Part shown: in pieces, positions 21,715 through 32,830 of the stretch | How positions within the stretch are numbered: position 1 is the first letter of the stretch | Layout of the letters: every line of letters begins with the position of its first letter | Source of the DNA: Branchipolynoe longqiensis | Taxonomy: Eukaryota > Annelida > Polychaeta > Phyllodocida > Polynoidae | Length of the DNA: 64,000 nucleotides | Assembly (NCBI GenBank): GCA_030323885.1 | Contig: CM059186.1 | Location: 169,431,230 to 169,495,229, forward strand | Direction: 5' to 3' | The notes under the pieces: model-generated | Database searches by the model: none | What the model saw: only the letters and a program-made list of their open reading frames with translations | What the model was told of the DNA's origin: nothing | Program-made: the position numbers and the translations under genes

Positions 21715-23300
21715 CAGGGAATGATGTCATATAGGTGGGGTAGGGGTGGGGGGGGGTGTGGAGGTGGGGGTATGCCGAGAGTACTGGGGAGCGTGGGGAG
21801 AGTACTGTCGTGAAATAGCGAGAGGACTGCGGTGATTTGGGGAAAGAGAATATTGAGATGACATGGGGAGTATACTGTTCAAACATGAGACAGTATTGTG
21901 GTGACATGGGGTGTACTGTTCAAACATGAGAGAATATTGAGATGACATGGGGAGTATACTGTTCAAACATGAGAGTATTGTGATGACATGGGGGTGTACT
22001 GTTCAAACATGAGAGAGTATTGTGATGAAATGGGGGTGTGCTGTTCTTACATGGATGAAGACCTCGTAATAATATGGGAGAATAGTGGGTAACATGGAAC
22101 ATATATTCTTTGATATGGGACCTCATTGTATTAACATCCGATAGCACTGTAGTGACATGTGGAGAGTATTGTGGTGACATGGGGATAGTACTGTCATTAT
22201 ATTGCAGAGTACATTGCTGACATGGGGGACCTTGTTGTATTCACATGGGGAGAGTGTCATGCTGACATGGAGATGGTGGTGTGATGACATGAGAAGTGTA
22301 ATGTTCTGACATGGATAATAGTGTGGTGACATGTGGACAGTAGTGTGGGGCATGGGTATATTGTGGTGACATGGGAAAGTAGTGTGGTGAAATGGGGGTG
22401 AGTTGTGATGACATGGGACAGAAGTGTGGTGACATGGGAAGTGCACTGTGCTGACAGGGGACAGTACTGTGGTGACATGGGGAGTAGTGTCAGGAAATGT
22501 AGAATGTACTGTGTTGACATGCGAGAGTACTGTGCTAACATGGTGAGAGTGCTTTTCTGACATTGGGAGAGTAATGTGGTGACATGGGGAGTGTACTGTA
22601 GTGACATGTGAACAGTAGAATGTTGACATGGGGATAGATTCAGCTACTCACTGATAGTGATACAAATGTTGCTGGCCTCGTCCCACACCTCGCTGTTTTA
22701 ACGTGGGGACAGTGATGTGGTGACATGAGGAGTGTACTGTGGTGAGATGAGACAGTAGTGTGTTGACATGGAGACAGATTCAGCTACTCACCGATAAACA
22801 TGTTGCTGGCCTCGTCCCACACCTCACTGTTTTCACATGGGGACAGTAGTGTGGTGACATGAGGAGTGTACTGTGATGACATGGGGACAGTAGTGTGTTG
22901 ACATGGGGATAGATTCAGCTACTCACAGATACACATGTTGCTGGCCTCGTCCCACACCTCGCTGTTTTCACATGTGGACAGTAGTTTGGTGACATGGGGA
23001 GTGTACTGTGGTGCCATGAGACAATAGTGTGTTGACATGGGGACATATTCAGCTACTCACTGATACACATGTTGCTGGCCTCGTCCCACACCTCACTGTT
23101 TTCACATGGGGACAGTAGTGTGGTGACATGGGGAGTGTACTGTGGTGACATGAGACAATAGTGGATTGACATGGGGACATATTCAGCTACTCATCGATAC
23201 ACATGTTGCTGGCCTCGTCCCACACCTCGCTGTTTTCACATGGGGACAGTAGTGTGGTGACATGGGGAGTGTACTGTGGTGACATGAGACAGTAGTGTGT
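21715..23300. repeat. Minisatellite (GACATGGGGAGTGTACTGTG)
   Basis: Degenerate units of about 30-40 bp with GTGACATGGGGA and GTACTGT run downstream of the EGF6 donor in gene sense. From 22630 to 23290 they form ~135-bp higher-order units, each carrying a copy of the EGF6 exon 3' end and its donor. Confidence 0.85.
22650..23245 (-). pseudogene. Five duplicated fragments of EGF6 exon 3' end
   Basis: Copies near 22650-22700, 22790-22835, 22925-22970, 23055-23105 and 23195-23240 each read SEVWDEASN plus one or two codons on the minus strand. Each keeps GGTGAGTA at the donor position, except the first, which is altered. They lack the first five cysteines and cannot form an EGF alone. Confidence 0.85.
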
Positions 23301-23310
23301 TGATACTCAC

Positions 23311-23439
23311 CGATACACTTGTTGCTGGCCTCGTCCCACACCTCGCTGTAGGGACACACACAGACGTAGCTGCCCGGGACATTGCGACAGTCGGCGATGA
23401 AGTTACAGATGGACGGGTTCTCCGCACACTCGTTAATAT
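23311..23439 (-). CDS. EGF6 exon, Trp-type calcium-binding EGF
   Basis: The 129-bp exon encodes 43 residues in phase 1-1, with acceptor GTTGGCAG and donor GTGAGTATC. It begins (D)INECAENPSICNFIADC, contains CRNVPGSYVC and ends CVCPYSEVWDEASNKC. The last ~35 bp of this exon plus its donor recur five times in the adjacent intronic array (22630-23290). Confidence 0.87.
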
Positions 23440-23483
23440 CTGCCAACAGCAACACCGCAACGGGCTTTCACAACCACAAGTCT

Positions 23484-23635
23484 ACAAGGCCAGATGGGAT
23501 GGCCGAATGAGTTTAGCAACCATATCCTGTTTGGCAGGTCATAGGAGTCAAACGCAGGCCGAGTCAAAATCCAATGACTTCAAAAGTTATACGTGTCGCT
23601 AGCTAGCTTGGCACTTGGTAATACTGGGATACGAC
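23484..23635 (+). mobile_element. SINE family 1, 5' fragment
   Basis: GGGATGGCCGAATGAG (tRNA-like head) is followed by GCCGAGTCAAAATCCAATGA. It matches the head of the LINE-linked SINE at 48301. Confidence 0.65.
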
Positions 23636-23879
23636 ATGGAGCAGTGGAATGAAGAAGACCATTTTTGTCATGAATTAAATTGTCTCTGTTGTCCCTTGGA
23701 GTTACGATCAGACAAGGAGGATCCGACCTAGATACAAGATTCACATCATACTGCTGCAGTAGGGGTGCAAACCAACCCTATGTAAAAGCTGTCGAAAAAA
23801 CGGGTCAATGAATTGAGAGCCTAATTTCACAATTTTGAAGCAACATTTATTCTTTACATATATCTTATTGATAGCCCGC

Positions 23880-24070
23880 TACCTTTGAGTTGACAAATAT
23901 AATATAATATCTAGTTTAATAAGATTTAAAAGTGAAATCGATGGCGTTCTGCGGCCGCCATCTTGTCTTTTTGCATTCTCTCCCATTTCACCAAATCGGT
24001 GCCGATATAAGTAGCCAGTTGATACTGGAGCCACAGTTTCTAGTTCAGGTTCCATACTAAACCTATTTCG
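23880..24070. repeat. Second copy of GCCGCCATCTT repeat
   Basis: Same family as 20645-20960, diverged. Confidence 0.45.
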
Positions 24071-24334
24071 CCCGTCAAACCTGTCCTTCACCCGTGTACT
24101 ACAAGTACCGGGTGAATCTTTTATCTAGATCCGACCGTACCAACCATCATTGCCTATCAGTATCATAATACTATATTGGTTTGTGCTATTGACATTGAAT
24201 CTCTTATATGTGTGATATAATTTGGAGAATAAGCAACATTCATACAAAAAACTAACTTAAATAAACTGGATGTATCCATGTAAGGAGCGGTGCAAGGAGG
24301 AAGACTCATTCCACACAAGTGATTACCTGTTTAT

Positions 24335-24690
24335 TGAAGCTGCATAGTCTGATGAAACTTCAAATTTTCTAAGCAAAAGCAATTATCTAGATTTGATTCT
24401 ACGTATCTAACTTAGATATTGATGCACTTATTAAGCATGTTATGCCAAATAGAAGAGAATTCTGAGTCAGTTTAATATAACTGTTATTACAGAATTCTAT
24501 GGTGTCAGAGTTTTAGAATTCTTGCCAAAATTAATTTGACAAATTTACACTTCAAATATCTCAAAAGTTAGCCATCTAAAATAAAAGTTACTTCAAACTA
24601 AAGTAAGGTAGATTATAACGATTATATTAATATATTAATCTCAGAAAAATGGCAAAAAGTCAAAACCATCGAACTATGCACCTTTAATTT
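24335..24690. mobile_element. TTAA-flanked MITE (GCTGCATAGTCYGATGA ends)
   Basis: The left end TTGAAGCTGCATAGTCTGAT pairs with the right end CATCGAACTATGCACCTTTAA. The interior is AT-rich with a TTTAAATGACA core. It belongs to the same family as 35351-35748, 40897-41231 and fragments at 32615-32830 and 18875-18960. TTAA at the ends suggests a piggyBac-type target, not proven. Confidence 0.6.
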
Positions 24691-24897
24691 AATTAATTAA
24701 TCAAATAATCATTTTAATAAAAATATATATAATTTTTAAACCACTTCCGGTACTCACAGAGCCTGAAGGTTCCAAAACACAGAACAAGGTCTTCACGCCT
24801 CTGTACCTTGAAGAAAACAAACCGGGGAATTCCCCGCCCCCGCCCCCCACGCACACCTCCACCCCTCACCCACGCCCCACAGTCACGTGACACTGAC

Positions 24898-25080
24898 CTG
24901 CGCAGAAGATGCCCGGATGGTGCCACTTCCCGTCGGCACAGCGGGCGTTGTACTTGGTAAGTTCGGTGCCCGGAATCCGGTACCCGGCAGCACACTCGTA
25001 TTCAAGGACATCACCTGCGAAGCCATCCGTCTCCGGCATCCTGGCGTTGGGGTCCAGCACGGGACTCCGGCAGATGGCGC
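24898..25080 (-). CDS. CCP6 exon (sushi domain)
   Basis: The 183-bp exon encodes 61 residues in phase 1-1, with acceptor GCCTACAG and donor GTCAGTGTC. It begins AICRSPVLDPNARMPETD, continues LEYECAAGYRI and NARCADGKW, and ends GIFC. It has the normal four cysteines; Arg-Ser replaces the Gly-Cys found in CCP5 and CCP7. A SINE begins about 15 bp upstream of the acceptor, close to the branch-point region. Confidence 0.86.
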
Positions 25081-25094
25081 CTGTAGGCCGGTCA

Positions 25095-25432
25095 CAAAAA
25101 ATTGGTTTTATTTAATGATGCCTCTAGAGCACATTGATTTTTATCATCAGCTATTGGACATCAAACATACGGTCATTCTGACACATTTCTTTGGAGGAAA
25201 CCCACTGCCGCCACATAGGCTACTCTTTCCGATAAGCAGCAAGGGGTCTTTTATATGCACTTTCCCACAGACAGGACAGCACATATGACAGCCTTTGATG
25301 AACCAGTTGTGGACCACTGGTTGGAACGGAAAATAGCCCAAACTGCAAATGTGTCCACTGAGCAGGATCGATAGGATGACCGACACCTTCATAGGTGTAC
25401 ACTCTACCGCCTGAGCTACGTCGCGCTCCCTT
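25095..25432 (-). mobile_element. SINE family 2 (mollusc type), copy 1
   Basis: The minus strand starts with GGGAGCGCGACGTAGCTCAG (tRNA-like A box) and GGTGTCGGTCATCC. It continues with GGGAAAGTGCATATAAAAGA and ends TTAAATAAAACCAATTTT. I recognise this as a SINE common in mollusc sequences, from memory only. Confidence 0.75.
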
Positions 25433-25589
25433 AGGCCGGTCACAGTCACGTGAGAGGTTACTGTGCATGCGCTACTTTATTTAAACTTTGGGTCAAATAA
25501 TTTATTCGGTAGAAGCCTTTGAGAGAAAGCTGGATAGACATTGGAGAGGACACCTACAACTATAAGACTTCAGGCACCATCGACCAAGC

Positions 25590-25900
25590 TCGGTTAAACC
25601 AAACGATCGGTTAATCCAACTTTTTTTCGGCGGCCCTTGAAAATACTACCATTTATCATATAAAAAATTGGTTAAACCAAAGTCGGCTAATCCAAATTAT
25701 CGGGGAATACAAACAAAATTGTCGGGCCCCAGGCCACTTCCGGTCAGTTAAACCAAACTGTCATGTATAAGGTCATCTGAGACCCCACCGACTTTTTATA
25801 TGATAAATGGTAGTATTTTGCCAGGCCGCCAAAAAAGTTTGGATTAACCGATCGTTTGGTTTAACCATGCTTGGTTTAACGGGGTGGGACTGTATATACA
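25590..25900. mobile_element. Pogo/Tigger-like inverted-repeat element
   Basis: About 95-bp inverted arms start with CGGTTAAACCAAACGATCGG and run to ACTACCATTTATCATATAAA, with ~110 bp between them. The right end CAGTCCCACCCCGTTAAACC (minus sense) next to TA is typical of pogo/Tigger termini. There is no transposase. Confidence 0.6.
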
Positions 25901-25964
25901 TAAAAAAAAACATTGTATATTACATTCATAATGCACCCGCGTTTTTGTCAAAGCCAAGTCAAAG

Positions 25965-26062
25965 TCGAAGCCAAAGCCCGGTTAAACCAATGATCGGTTA
26001 ATCTAAACAAATTTCTAGGGTCCCCTCAAGTTTGGTTTAACGGGGTTATACTGTATACGAAT
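25965..26062. mobile_element. Second pogo-like end fragment
   Basis: CGGTTAAACCAATGATCGG and TTTAACGGGGTTATACTGTA repeat the same kind of terminus. It may be a second, internally deleted copy. Confidence 0.45.
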
Positions 26063-26649
26063 CAGATCATGCAGATACATGAACAACTTGAAATGCTTAG
26101 GTACATATCTGTATACATACAGTGACAGTATTTATATATCAGTATTTATATATCGTAAACCAGGGGTCTCAGTGACAAAAATAAAAAATCCCTGAAAAAC
26201 TAGGGAGATCCAGGGGCATGCGCCTTCCCCCAGGAAATTGATTTAACCCAATTATTAAAATGGTGCAATCTGGCACCTATTTGGACATATTTTGGCTTGG
26301 AAATTCCAACTGTTTTAAGACTTCAATACTAGCAAATAATTAAAAGTAAACTTTTTTTCGCAGAAATCATTTCCGCCCCGCTGATTTGGAAACTCAGTTT
26401 TTGCTGAAATCAACGATTTCGCAGAGAAATGGGATCCCTGAATACCAAGATAGTATCGTTAACTTATACATCGTGAAATCATATAGAGCACACAATTCAT
26501 TCACCAGCAAACAATATATCTACTAGATAATCTGTTGTTCTAAGCCGCAATCTCTCAATTGACATATAGAGGAGAAAGGAAAGAATGTAATGTAAGCGCG
26601 TCTTTGCACATCCACCCTTAGGGAGGGGAGCTGGACATGCAGTCGAGCC

Positions 26650-26950
26650 TCTACCTGTGAAGGTGTCGGTCATCCTATCGATCCTGCTCAGTGGACCCAT
26701 CTGCAGTTTGGGCTATTTTCCGTTCCAACCAGTGGTCCACAACTGGTTCATCAAAGGCTGTGGTATGTGCTGTTCTGTCTGTGGGAAAGTGCATATAAAA
26801 TGCCCCTTGCTGCTTATCGGAAAGACTAGCCTATGTGCCATCAGCGGGTTTCCTCCAAAGAAATATTTCAGAATGACAATATGTCTGACGTCCAATAGCC
26901 GATGATAAAATTCAATGTGCTCTAGAGGCATCGTTAAATAAAACAAGTTT
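26650..26950 (+). mobile_element. SINE family 2, copy 2
   Basis: Plus-strand copy of the same SINE without the full tRNA head. It ends at GTTAAATAAAACAAGTTTT, 55 bp before the EGF5 donor position. Confidence 0.75.
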
Positions 26951-27003
26951 TACAGGGGTTTTTTCATCCTTAGGTGGGTGCGGTTCACCATAACGACACT
27001 TAC

Positions 27004-27129
27004 CGACGCATTCTTTGATGGCGGGGTCCCAGACCTTGGGGTAGGAGCAGATACAGATGTAGGAACCCGGGATGTTCCGGCACTCGTTCCGCACCCCACA
27101 CACGGTCGGGTCCTGGCACTCGTCCACAT
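27004..27129 (-). CDS. EGF5 exon, Trp-type calcium-binding EGF
   Basis: The 126-bp exon encodes 42 residues in phase 1-1, with acceptor TTTGTGCAG and donor GTAAGTGTC. It begins (D)VDECQDPTVCGVRNEC, contains CRNIPGSYIC and ends CICSYPKVWDPAIKEC. It follows the same plan as EGF3, 4, 6 and 7. A SINE on the plus strand ends about 55 bp from the donor. Confidence 0.85.
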
Positions 27130-27154
27130 CTGCACAAAGCGAGTTTCTGTTTGC

Positions 27155-27345
27155 TTAGTTGTTGTTTTGCGTCCTAGCAACATCTAAGGTCATATTATGA
27201 CGAATACAGACTTGTGACAGTGCGCACTGGTTAGCTTAGTATGAGGATAATATGACTGAGTGGGATATTGGGTGATGGTGCTGGAAGCCTGATTTCCCAG
27301 TGGGGCAGCACTATAAAGAAAGGCCTGGTCTGTATGGGTGTGTGG
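27155..27345 (-). mobile_element. SINE family 1 tail fragment
   Basis: CGTCCTAGCAACATCTAAGG through GCAGCACTATAAAG. The TTTGTTGTTTTGC at its left end is the oligo(CAA) tail read in reverse. Confidence 0.55.
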
Positions 27346-27413
27346 GGGAGTGAGGGTGGGAAGTGGTAGCTGTGGTTATTATATGGGGCTGGTTATATAA
27401 TGGTCAGGAATCA

Positions 27414-27733
27414 TATACAGATGAACCTCGATCCAACGGACACCGATGCAACGGATTCCGGATCCAACGGACACAATCCGCTAGAGTGAATATCTGGTCC
27501 GAACGTTTAAAACTCCCGGGTGAAGCTAACCGAAACCGTCCTAGCAACATCTAAGGTCATATTAGGACGGGTACCGACGTGTGATATGTTGTTTACGTGT
27601 TTGGACCCCTGTTTTCCACATTATCACTATAGCGCCTATAGATGAAGCAATTTCGTCGCTGCAACGGACAAACAGCTTTAACGGACAACTGCTCCCCCCT
27701 ATTAGTCCATTGGATCGAGGTTCATCTGTACAA
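27414..27733. mobile_element. MITE with ACAGATGAACCTCGATCCAA ends, SINE inside
   Basis: The left end TACAGATGAACCTCGATCCA is matched inverted at the right end (TTGGATCGAGGTTCATCTGTA). CAACGGACA motifs repeat in both arms. A SINE tail fragment (27535-27600) is inserted in the left arm. The termini resemble pogo-type elements with TA flanks. Confidence 0.6.
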
Positions 27734-27739
27734 AATACT

Positions 27740-27955
27740 TATTATTTGTTTTAGGGTTTTACATCCAGGCAACACCTAAAGCCATATCAGGATGGGTACT
27801 GATTTGTGACAGCGCGCACTCAGGGTGACTTTATAGTGCTGGCCCACTGGGGACCATGGGGCGGACTCCATGATCCGATTTCCAACTGACTCACATTCTC
27901 CTGACACTGAGCCAACCAGTCCTTGATCTATCGTAGTGTAGTGGTCTGCACACAC
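27740..27955 (-). mobile_element. SINE family 1 tail fragment
   Basis: GTTTTACATCCAGGCAACAC, GTGACAGCGCGCACTC and TTTATAGTGCTGG match the SINE body. Confidence 0.6.
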
Positions 27956-27959
27956 ATTC

Positions 27960-29176
27960 TCCTAATCCATCCTTATTCATCCTCGGTCATTCTGAGTCAT
28001 CCCCACAAACATCTTCATGTATCCTTGCTTATTCTCATTCAACCTCAGTTATACTAGCTCATTCTCAGTCATCCTCATTTATTCTAATTCATCCGGATTC
28101 ACCCTCTTCGTTCTCATTCATCAATCATCCATATTCATCCCTATTATCCTCATCCATATTCATCCCTATTATCCTCATCCATATTCATCCCTATTATCCT
28201 CATTCATCCAGTCATCCTCAGTTATACTAGCTCATCTTCAGTCATCCTCATTTAGTCTAAGTCACCCGCATTCATCTTCTTCATTCTCATATTCATCCCT
28301 ATTATCCTCACCCATCCTCATTCATCCTTATTAATCCTTAGTCATCATTGGTTATACTAGGTCATCCTCAGTCATCCTCCCTAATACTAAGTCACTCTCA
28401 TCCTTTTCGTTCTCATTTATCAATCGTCCCTGTTCATCTCTAACCCATCCTCATTCATCCTTCACAATCCTCAGTCATCCTCGGTTATACTAGGTCATCC
28501 TTAGTAATCCTCACTTATAGTAAGTCATCCTCAGTTATCCTAAGTCACCTTCAGTCATCCCCAGTCATCCTCACTTATACTAAGTCATACTCAGTTATCC
28601 TAACTCACCTTCAGTCATCCTCAGTCATCCTCACTTAAACTAAGTCATCCCCCATCCTCCTCCCTATAATAAGTCATCTTCAGTTATCCTCAGCTATCCT
28701 AAGTCACCTTCAGTCATCCTAACTTATACTAAGTCATCACCAGTCATCCTCACTTATACTAAGTCATCCTCAGTTATCCTAAGTCATCTTCAGTCATCCT
28801 CACTTAAACTAAGTCATCCCCAGTCATCCTCACTTATAATAAGTCATCCTCAGTTATCCTCAGCTATCCTAAGTCACCTTCAGTCATCCTAACTTATACT
28901 AAGTAATCCCCAGTCATCCTCACTTATACTAAGTCATCCTCAGTCGCCTTCAGTCATCCTCAGTCATCCTCACTTAAACTAAGTCATCCCCAGTCATCAT
29001 CACTTATAATACATCATCCTTAGTTATCCTCAGCTGTCCTAAGTCACCTTCAGTCATCCTAACTTATACTAAGTCACCCACACTTATACTAAATCATCCT
29101 CAATTATCCTAAGTCACCTTCAGTCATCTCACTTATACTAAGTCATCCCCACTTATACTAAGTCATCCTCAATCAT
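27960..29176. repeat. Minisatellite (TCATCCTCACTTATACTAAG) touching CCP5 donor
   Basis: Units built from GTCATCCTCA, CTTATACTAAG and GTCACCTTCA fill 1.2 kb. The last unit runs into the CCP5 donor (TCATCCTCACCTGCACA on the plus strand), so the donor context GTGAGGATGA is part of the repeat. Confidence 0.85.
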
Positions 29177-29182
29177 CCTCAC

Positions 29183-29362
29183 CTGCACACCGGATGTTGG
29201 AAGGCTCCCAGTTGCCCCTGACGCACGTCGCCTCGTAGTGATGGTCGCCAGAGGGCGCCACGAAGCCGCTGTTACAGTCGTACCTCATGACGGTGTTTTC
29301 AAACTTGTCCGTTTCCGCGTACGAAGCGTTCGGATCGACGAAGGGGCAGCCACACGGCAGTT
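29183..29362 (-). CDS. CCP5 exon (sushi domain with extra cysteine)
   Basis: The 180-bp exon encodes 60 residues in phase 1-1, with acceptor ATTTCCAG and donor GTGAGGATG. It begins LPCGCPFVDPNASYAETD, continues VMRYDCNSGF and EATCVRGNW, and ends NIRC. The CGC start gives five cysteines. The DPNA..ETD stretch is shared with CCP6, CCP7 and CCP8 and marks a closely related subgroup. The donor abuts a long minisatellite. Confidence 0.86.
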
Positions 29363-29704
29363 CTGGAAATATGCAGCATAATGGAATATATGTGATCTAT
29401 AGTGCATTATGGCAGTATAAACATGGCCGCATTCCACCTTCAGCTTCACTTGTAGTTCCATGTTCCTCCGCAGCGGCGCCACTTGCGAGTGGCAAACATA
29501 TACCATATTAACAACACTTTAGTAAATGTGATTTTATTCTTAAAATAATGCGTTTTGTCATAACCAGAGCATCGAAATAAAACTGTTTGTAAAGTGCATG
29601 TGGTTGTAGTTGGATAATAAATTAAATACTTTAAAATGACATAGTTGGGTGACTTTTGAATTTCTGCAATTTTCTGAGATAATGATTGGTCGTAATGCTA
29701 GCAT

Positions 29705-32146
29705 TGCGTTTGATTCGTGGCGGGGAAGGAGCGCCCCCCCCCCTCTCTCCTCTCCCCCCCCCTGCCTAGACCGTTGGACTATTACATAACCCCCCCCCCC
29801 CCTCTCTCGGCCCTTATAACCGGCCGCCCTAGCTGCTCCTAGCCACTCGCCTTCATCACCCTCCAGGCCCGGACCTATTTTCTGTTTGGCTCCCATCACA
29901 CGAGGCACTATCACGCTCCACCTCACGCGACACGCCGCACGCACCTCAGACGACGCCGGCCGCCTCACACCACCTCGCCGACCGGGCCCACACTCTGATA
30001 CTCTCAACCATCATGCCAGCCGGCTCACGCCCCCGGGGCCGCCCCCCGGGCCGCCGCGGATCCCGCCGAGGCCGGAGCGCCGAGGCCGCCTCGCACGATG
30101 CCGCCTCCGCGACCTCCACCGCCCCCAGCCTCCAGTCGGAGGCCACCTCCTGGGCGAGCGCCGTGGACGCTCGCATGGACGCCCAGGCCGCCGCTATGCA
30201 CAGCCAGGCCGGCGCCATCGACCACCTCACGGCACTGGTCGAGTCACTCGCCCTCGCCCCACCTCGGGCCTCGCTGGATCAACCGCCCCCGCCTCCGCCT
30301 CGGGCCCCTGCCGCCCCGTCCATAGCCGAGCGGATAGCAGAGATGCTGCAGGACATCGCCGCCGGGACAGGAAGGGGGGCCGCCCCCACCACGCACCCTC
30401 GCCTCCTCCCCGCCTCTCCGATGCCGACGCCCGCCCCCACGACCTCCAGCGATGTCCACCCGACCTACCAGCCCTACCTCCGCCGCGGCCACTACGCCAC
30501 CCAGCAGGCCGCCTCCGCCGCCCCCCAGCCCGCCGCCATCTACCCGCCTCCCGACCGCTCCCCCGCATCCGCGGCCGACGCAGTAAGGGAGATCCTGGAG
30601 TCCGCCGAGGCGCAGGGAAGCGGACGCCGAAAAGGTATTCCACCAGGCTATCTTTTCCCCCACGATTTGATAGAGAGGGGACCCGAGGGAAAGGCTTTAA
30701 AGCGAGGCGAGGCCACAATGGAGGAGTATAACCTCGCCCTGCGCACCCTTGAGACCCACCCCTCCTTCCCCACCGACGGCCTTCCGGGACTACTACATCA
30801 CAACATGACAGTCCTCAGAGACGCCATTACACATCCCTGGCCTACAGTCCGGCGTTACTCCGAGGCCATATTTGCCTGGATTGCCGATGGCCGCCTCCCG
30901 GAGGGCTGGCGCGACCCGGTGGCAATCAACACTCTACGCATGGACATTATCACCGCCCCCGCGACTGCCTCCGGGGGCGGCGCCAGACCCCTCCTCCCCA
31001 CCCGAGCTCGCCCACCCCCACACACTCCCGCCCCTCCGGTGCCGACCCACGCACACCCTACACCCGAGAGGCATACGGGATACCCTGCGACGCCTGGAAC
31101 AGGGATCCCGCCTCATGCGACCTCGCCCCCCCCGGCGAGGCCCACGGCGACCAGGGCGTGAGGAGGAGGCACGCATGCGCTTATTGTGCGAATGTGCGCC
31201 GTATCCTCACCGTTCATAGCGAGGCGGTGTGCTATACAAAGCGCACCCGCGACCGCCCCTCACCCGCCCCCGCGATCACCTCGCCGGATTTTTAGCCCGG
31301 CGGCGGCGACGCGGCCCCACCCCCGCACCACACCCCACACACGCCGCACACACCCCCCCCGCACCCACCCCCGATAACACACACCGTCCCGCTCTCAGAA
31401 ACAGCCGGCCAACACCCGACACCGCCCCCGCCCTCAGATCTCACACCGACACAGACCGCCCGCCAACACCCGATACCACCCCCCGCTACGCCCTCGCCAA
31501 CCGCCACCCTGCCGGCCGCCGCCACCCTACCCTCACATCTCTTGCCGCCGCCAACCGCCGTCCCTCTCATCTCCCCGCTCACTCTCATCTCCCCGCTCAC
31601 GCCAGACCTCGCCCCCCCCCACCCCCCCTCCCACCCCCGCACCCGCACCCGCACCCCCGCCCACCCCCACCCCCGCACCCGCACCAGCCGCGCCAACCCC
31701 CCCCCTACTCCCGGCCCAGGCGACACTGCCTACATAGGCCGCCTCCCCGGTTTCCACCCCCCCCCGCCCCCCCCGCGCCCGCCCCCGCACCCGCCGCCCC
31801 CCCCCTCCCCCCACGCCTTCGCCCGCCCCCTCTCCGACCCCGCCCGCACCTCCTCTCCCCACCCCCCGTCCCCCTCCCTCACCCTCCCCCCCCAACCCCC
31901 CCCCTCCCCCCCTCCCCCCCCGCCCCTCCCCCTCCCCCCCACCCCCCCACCCCCCCCACCCCCCACCCCCCCACCGACCTCAGCGAAACCGTCGCCGAGG
32001 TCCTCAGCCCTAGCATCCAGGAGACCCTCCCCGCCGCCCCCTCATGCGGCCCCACCCCCCGCCGCCTACCGCCCCACCCTCCTCTCCATATGGCCCCACC
32101 TCTCCGGCGCCGCCTGGAGCCGCCACCCCACCTTCTCCCGGTCTAA
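29705..32146 (+). mobile_element. GC-rich fragment of a Ngaro/DIRS-type retroelement
   Basis: A block of very high GC content interrupts an AT-rich MITE-like sequence (left arm to about 29700, right arm from about 32147). It carries a Gag related to that of the element at 57973-63147. The 3' half (31300-32145) is dominated by C-runs and encodes only Pro-rich low complexity. No reverse transcriptase or recombinase motif is present, so the copy is truncated or decayed. Confidence 0.65.
30013..31295 (+). pseudogene. Gag of YR-type retroelement, frameshifted
   Basis: The open frame 30013-31161 encodes an Ala/Pro-rich N terminus and a conserved block at about residues 230-315 (TMEEYNLAL, then RRYSEAIFAWIADGRLPEGW). 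This block aligns with the Gag at 61479-62831 (SEQVFDMIEDGRLPHRW). The C-terminal zinc module (PCDAWN, then CAYCAN and HSEAVC) lies in another frame at 31071-31295, so an indel between about 30960 and 31070 breaks the gene. Both Gags share CX2CX9HX4C spacing. Codon use is extremely GC-biased compared with its relative. Confidence 0.7.
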
Positions 32147-32614
32147 TTTTATTTAGTTTGAACAAATGTTTTATTTTAAATTACAAAATTTTGACATATT
32201 TGAAGTAAAAATATTCCAAATTAATGTCGGTAAGCGTGTCAATATTCTGACACTGTAGGCTTTAATAGTAATATATTATATTAAATTAATTTAGTGTACC
32301 GTCTACACAGCAACAAATGCTGAAGTATCTAAGTTGTCTATGCAGGACCAGATCGAGGTAAGTGATTTGGTTTTGAAAATGTTAGGCTTTCAGTAGACGA
32401 CGCAGCTTTAAGTAAATGTGTGTTACATAACAACTGACGAGCTAGAAAATTCAGCAGATATAGTCACAAGTAATACTTTGATGTCATGTGAGCAGATATG
32501 CCAATTAAACTGTGAAAAGAACTTACTGAAGAGGATTCAGGATATTGAAAGGATATGACAGTTATTTGATGGATAATCTTTGCTGTTCAAGGCGGTTGCG
32601 ATTTTGAGAATCTG

Positions 32615-32830
32615 AGAATTTCATTAAAGTTGCATAGTCCGAATATCTGGAGTTTCTGTCATTTTCTGAGATAAATATATTAGATTGATCGTTATAATCT
32701 ACATTGCTTTAGTTTGAAATGACTTTGCTTTAAAACGACTAAGTTGGGAGATATTTGAAGTGTAAACATGCCAAATTAATATTGGCATGCTTGTCAAAAC
32801 TCTAACTCCTTAAGGCTTCAGCAGTACAAG
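32615..32830. mobile_element. Fragment of TTAA-type MITE
   Basis: TTAAAGTTGCATAGTCCGAA and TTCTGAGATAAATATATTAG match the family at 35351-35748. The surrounding 32147-33440 is AT-rich intron with no gene seen. Confidence 0.5.

Noticed and set aside
31229..32156. Pro/His-rich open frames on both strands of the C-run region
   Set aside because: Low-complexity C-runs in a decayed GC-rich element. No conserved motif seen.
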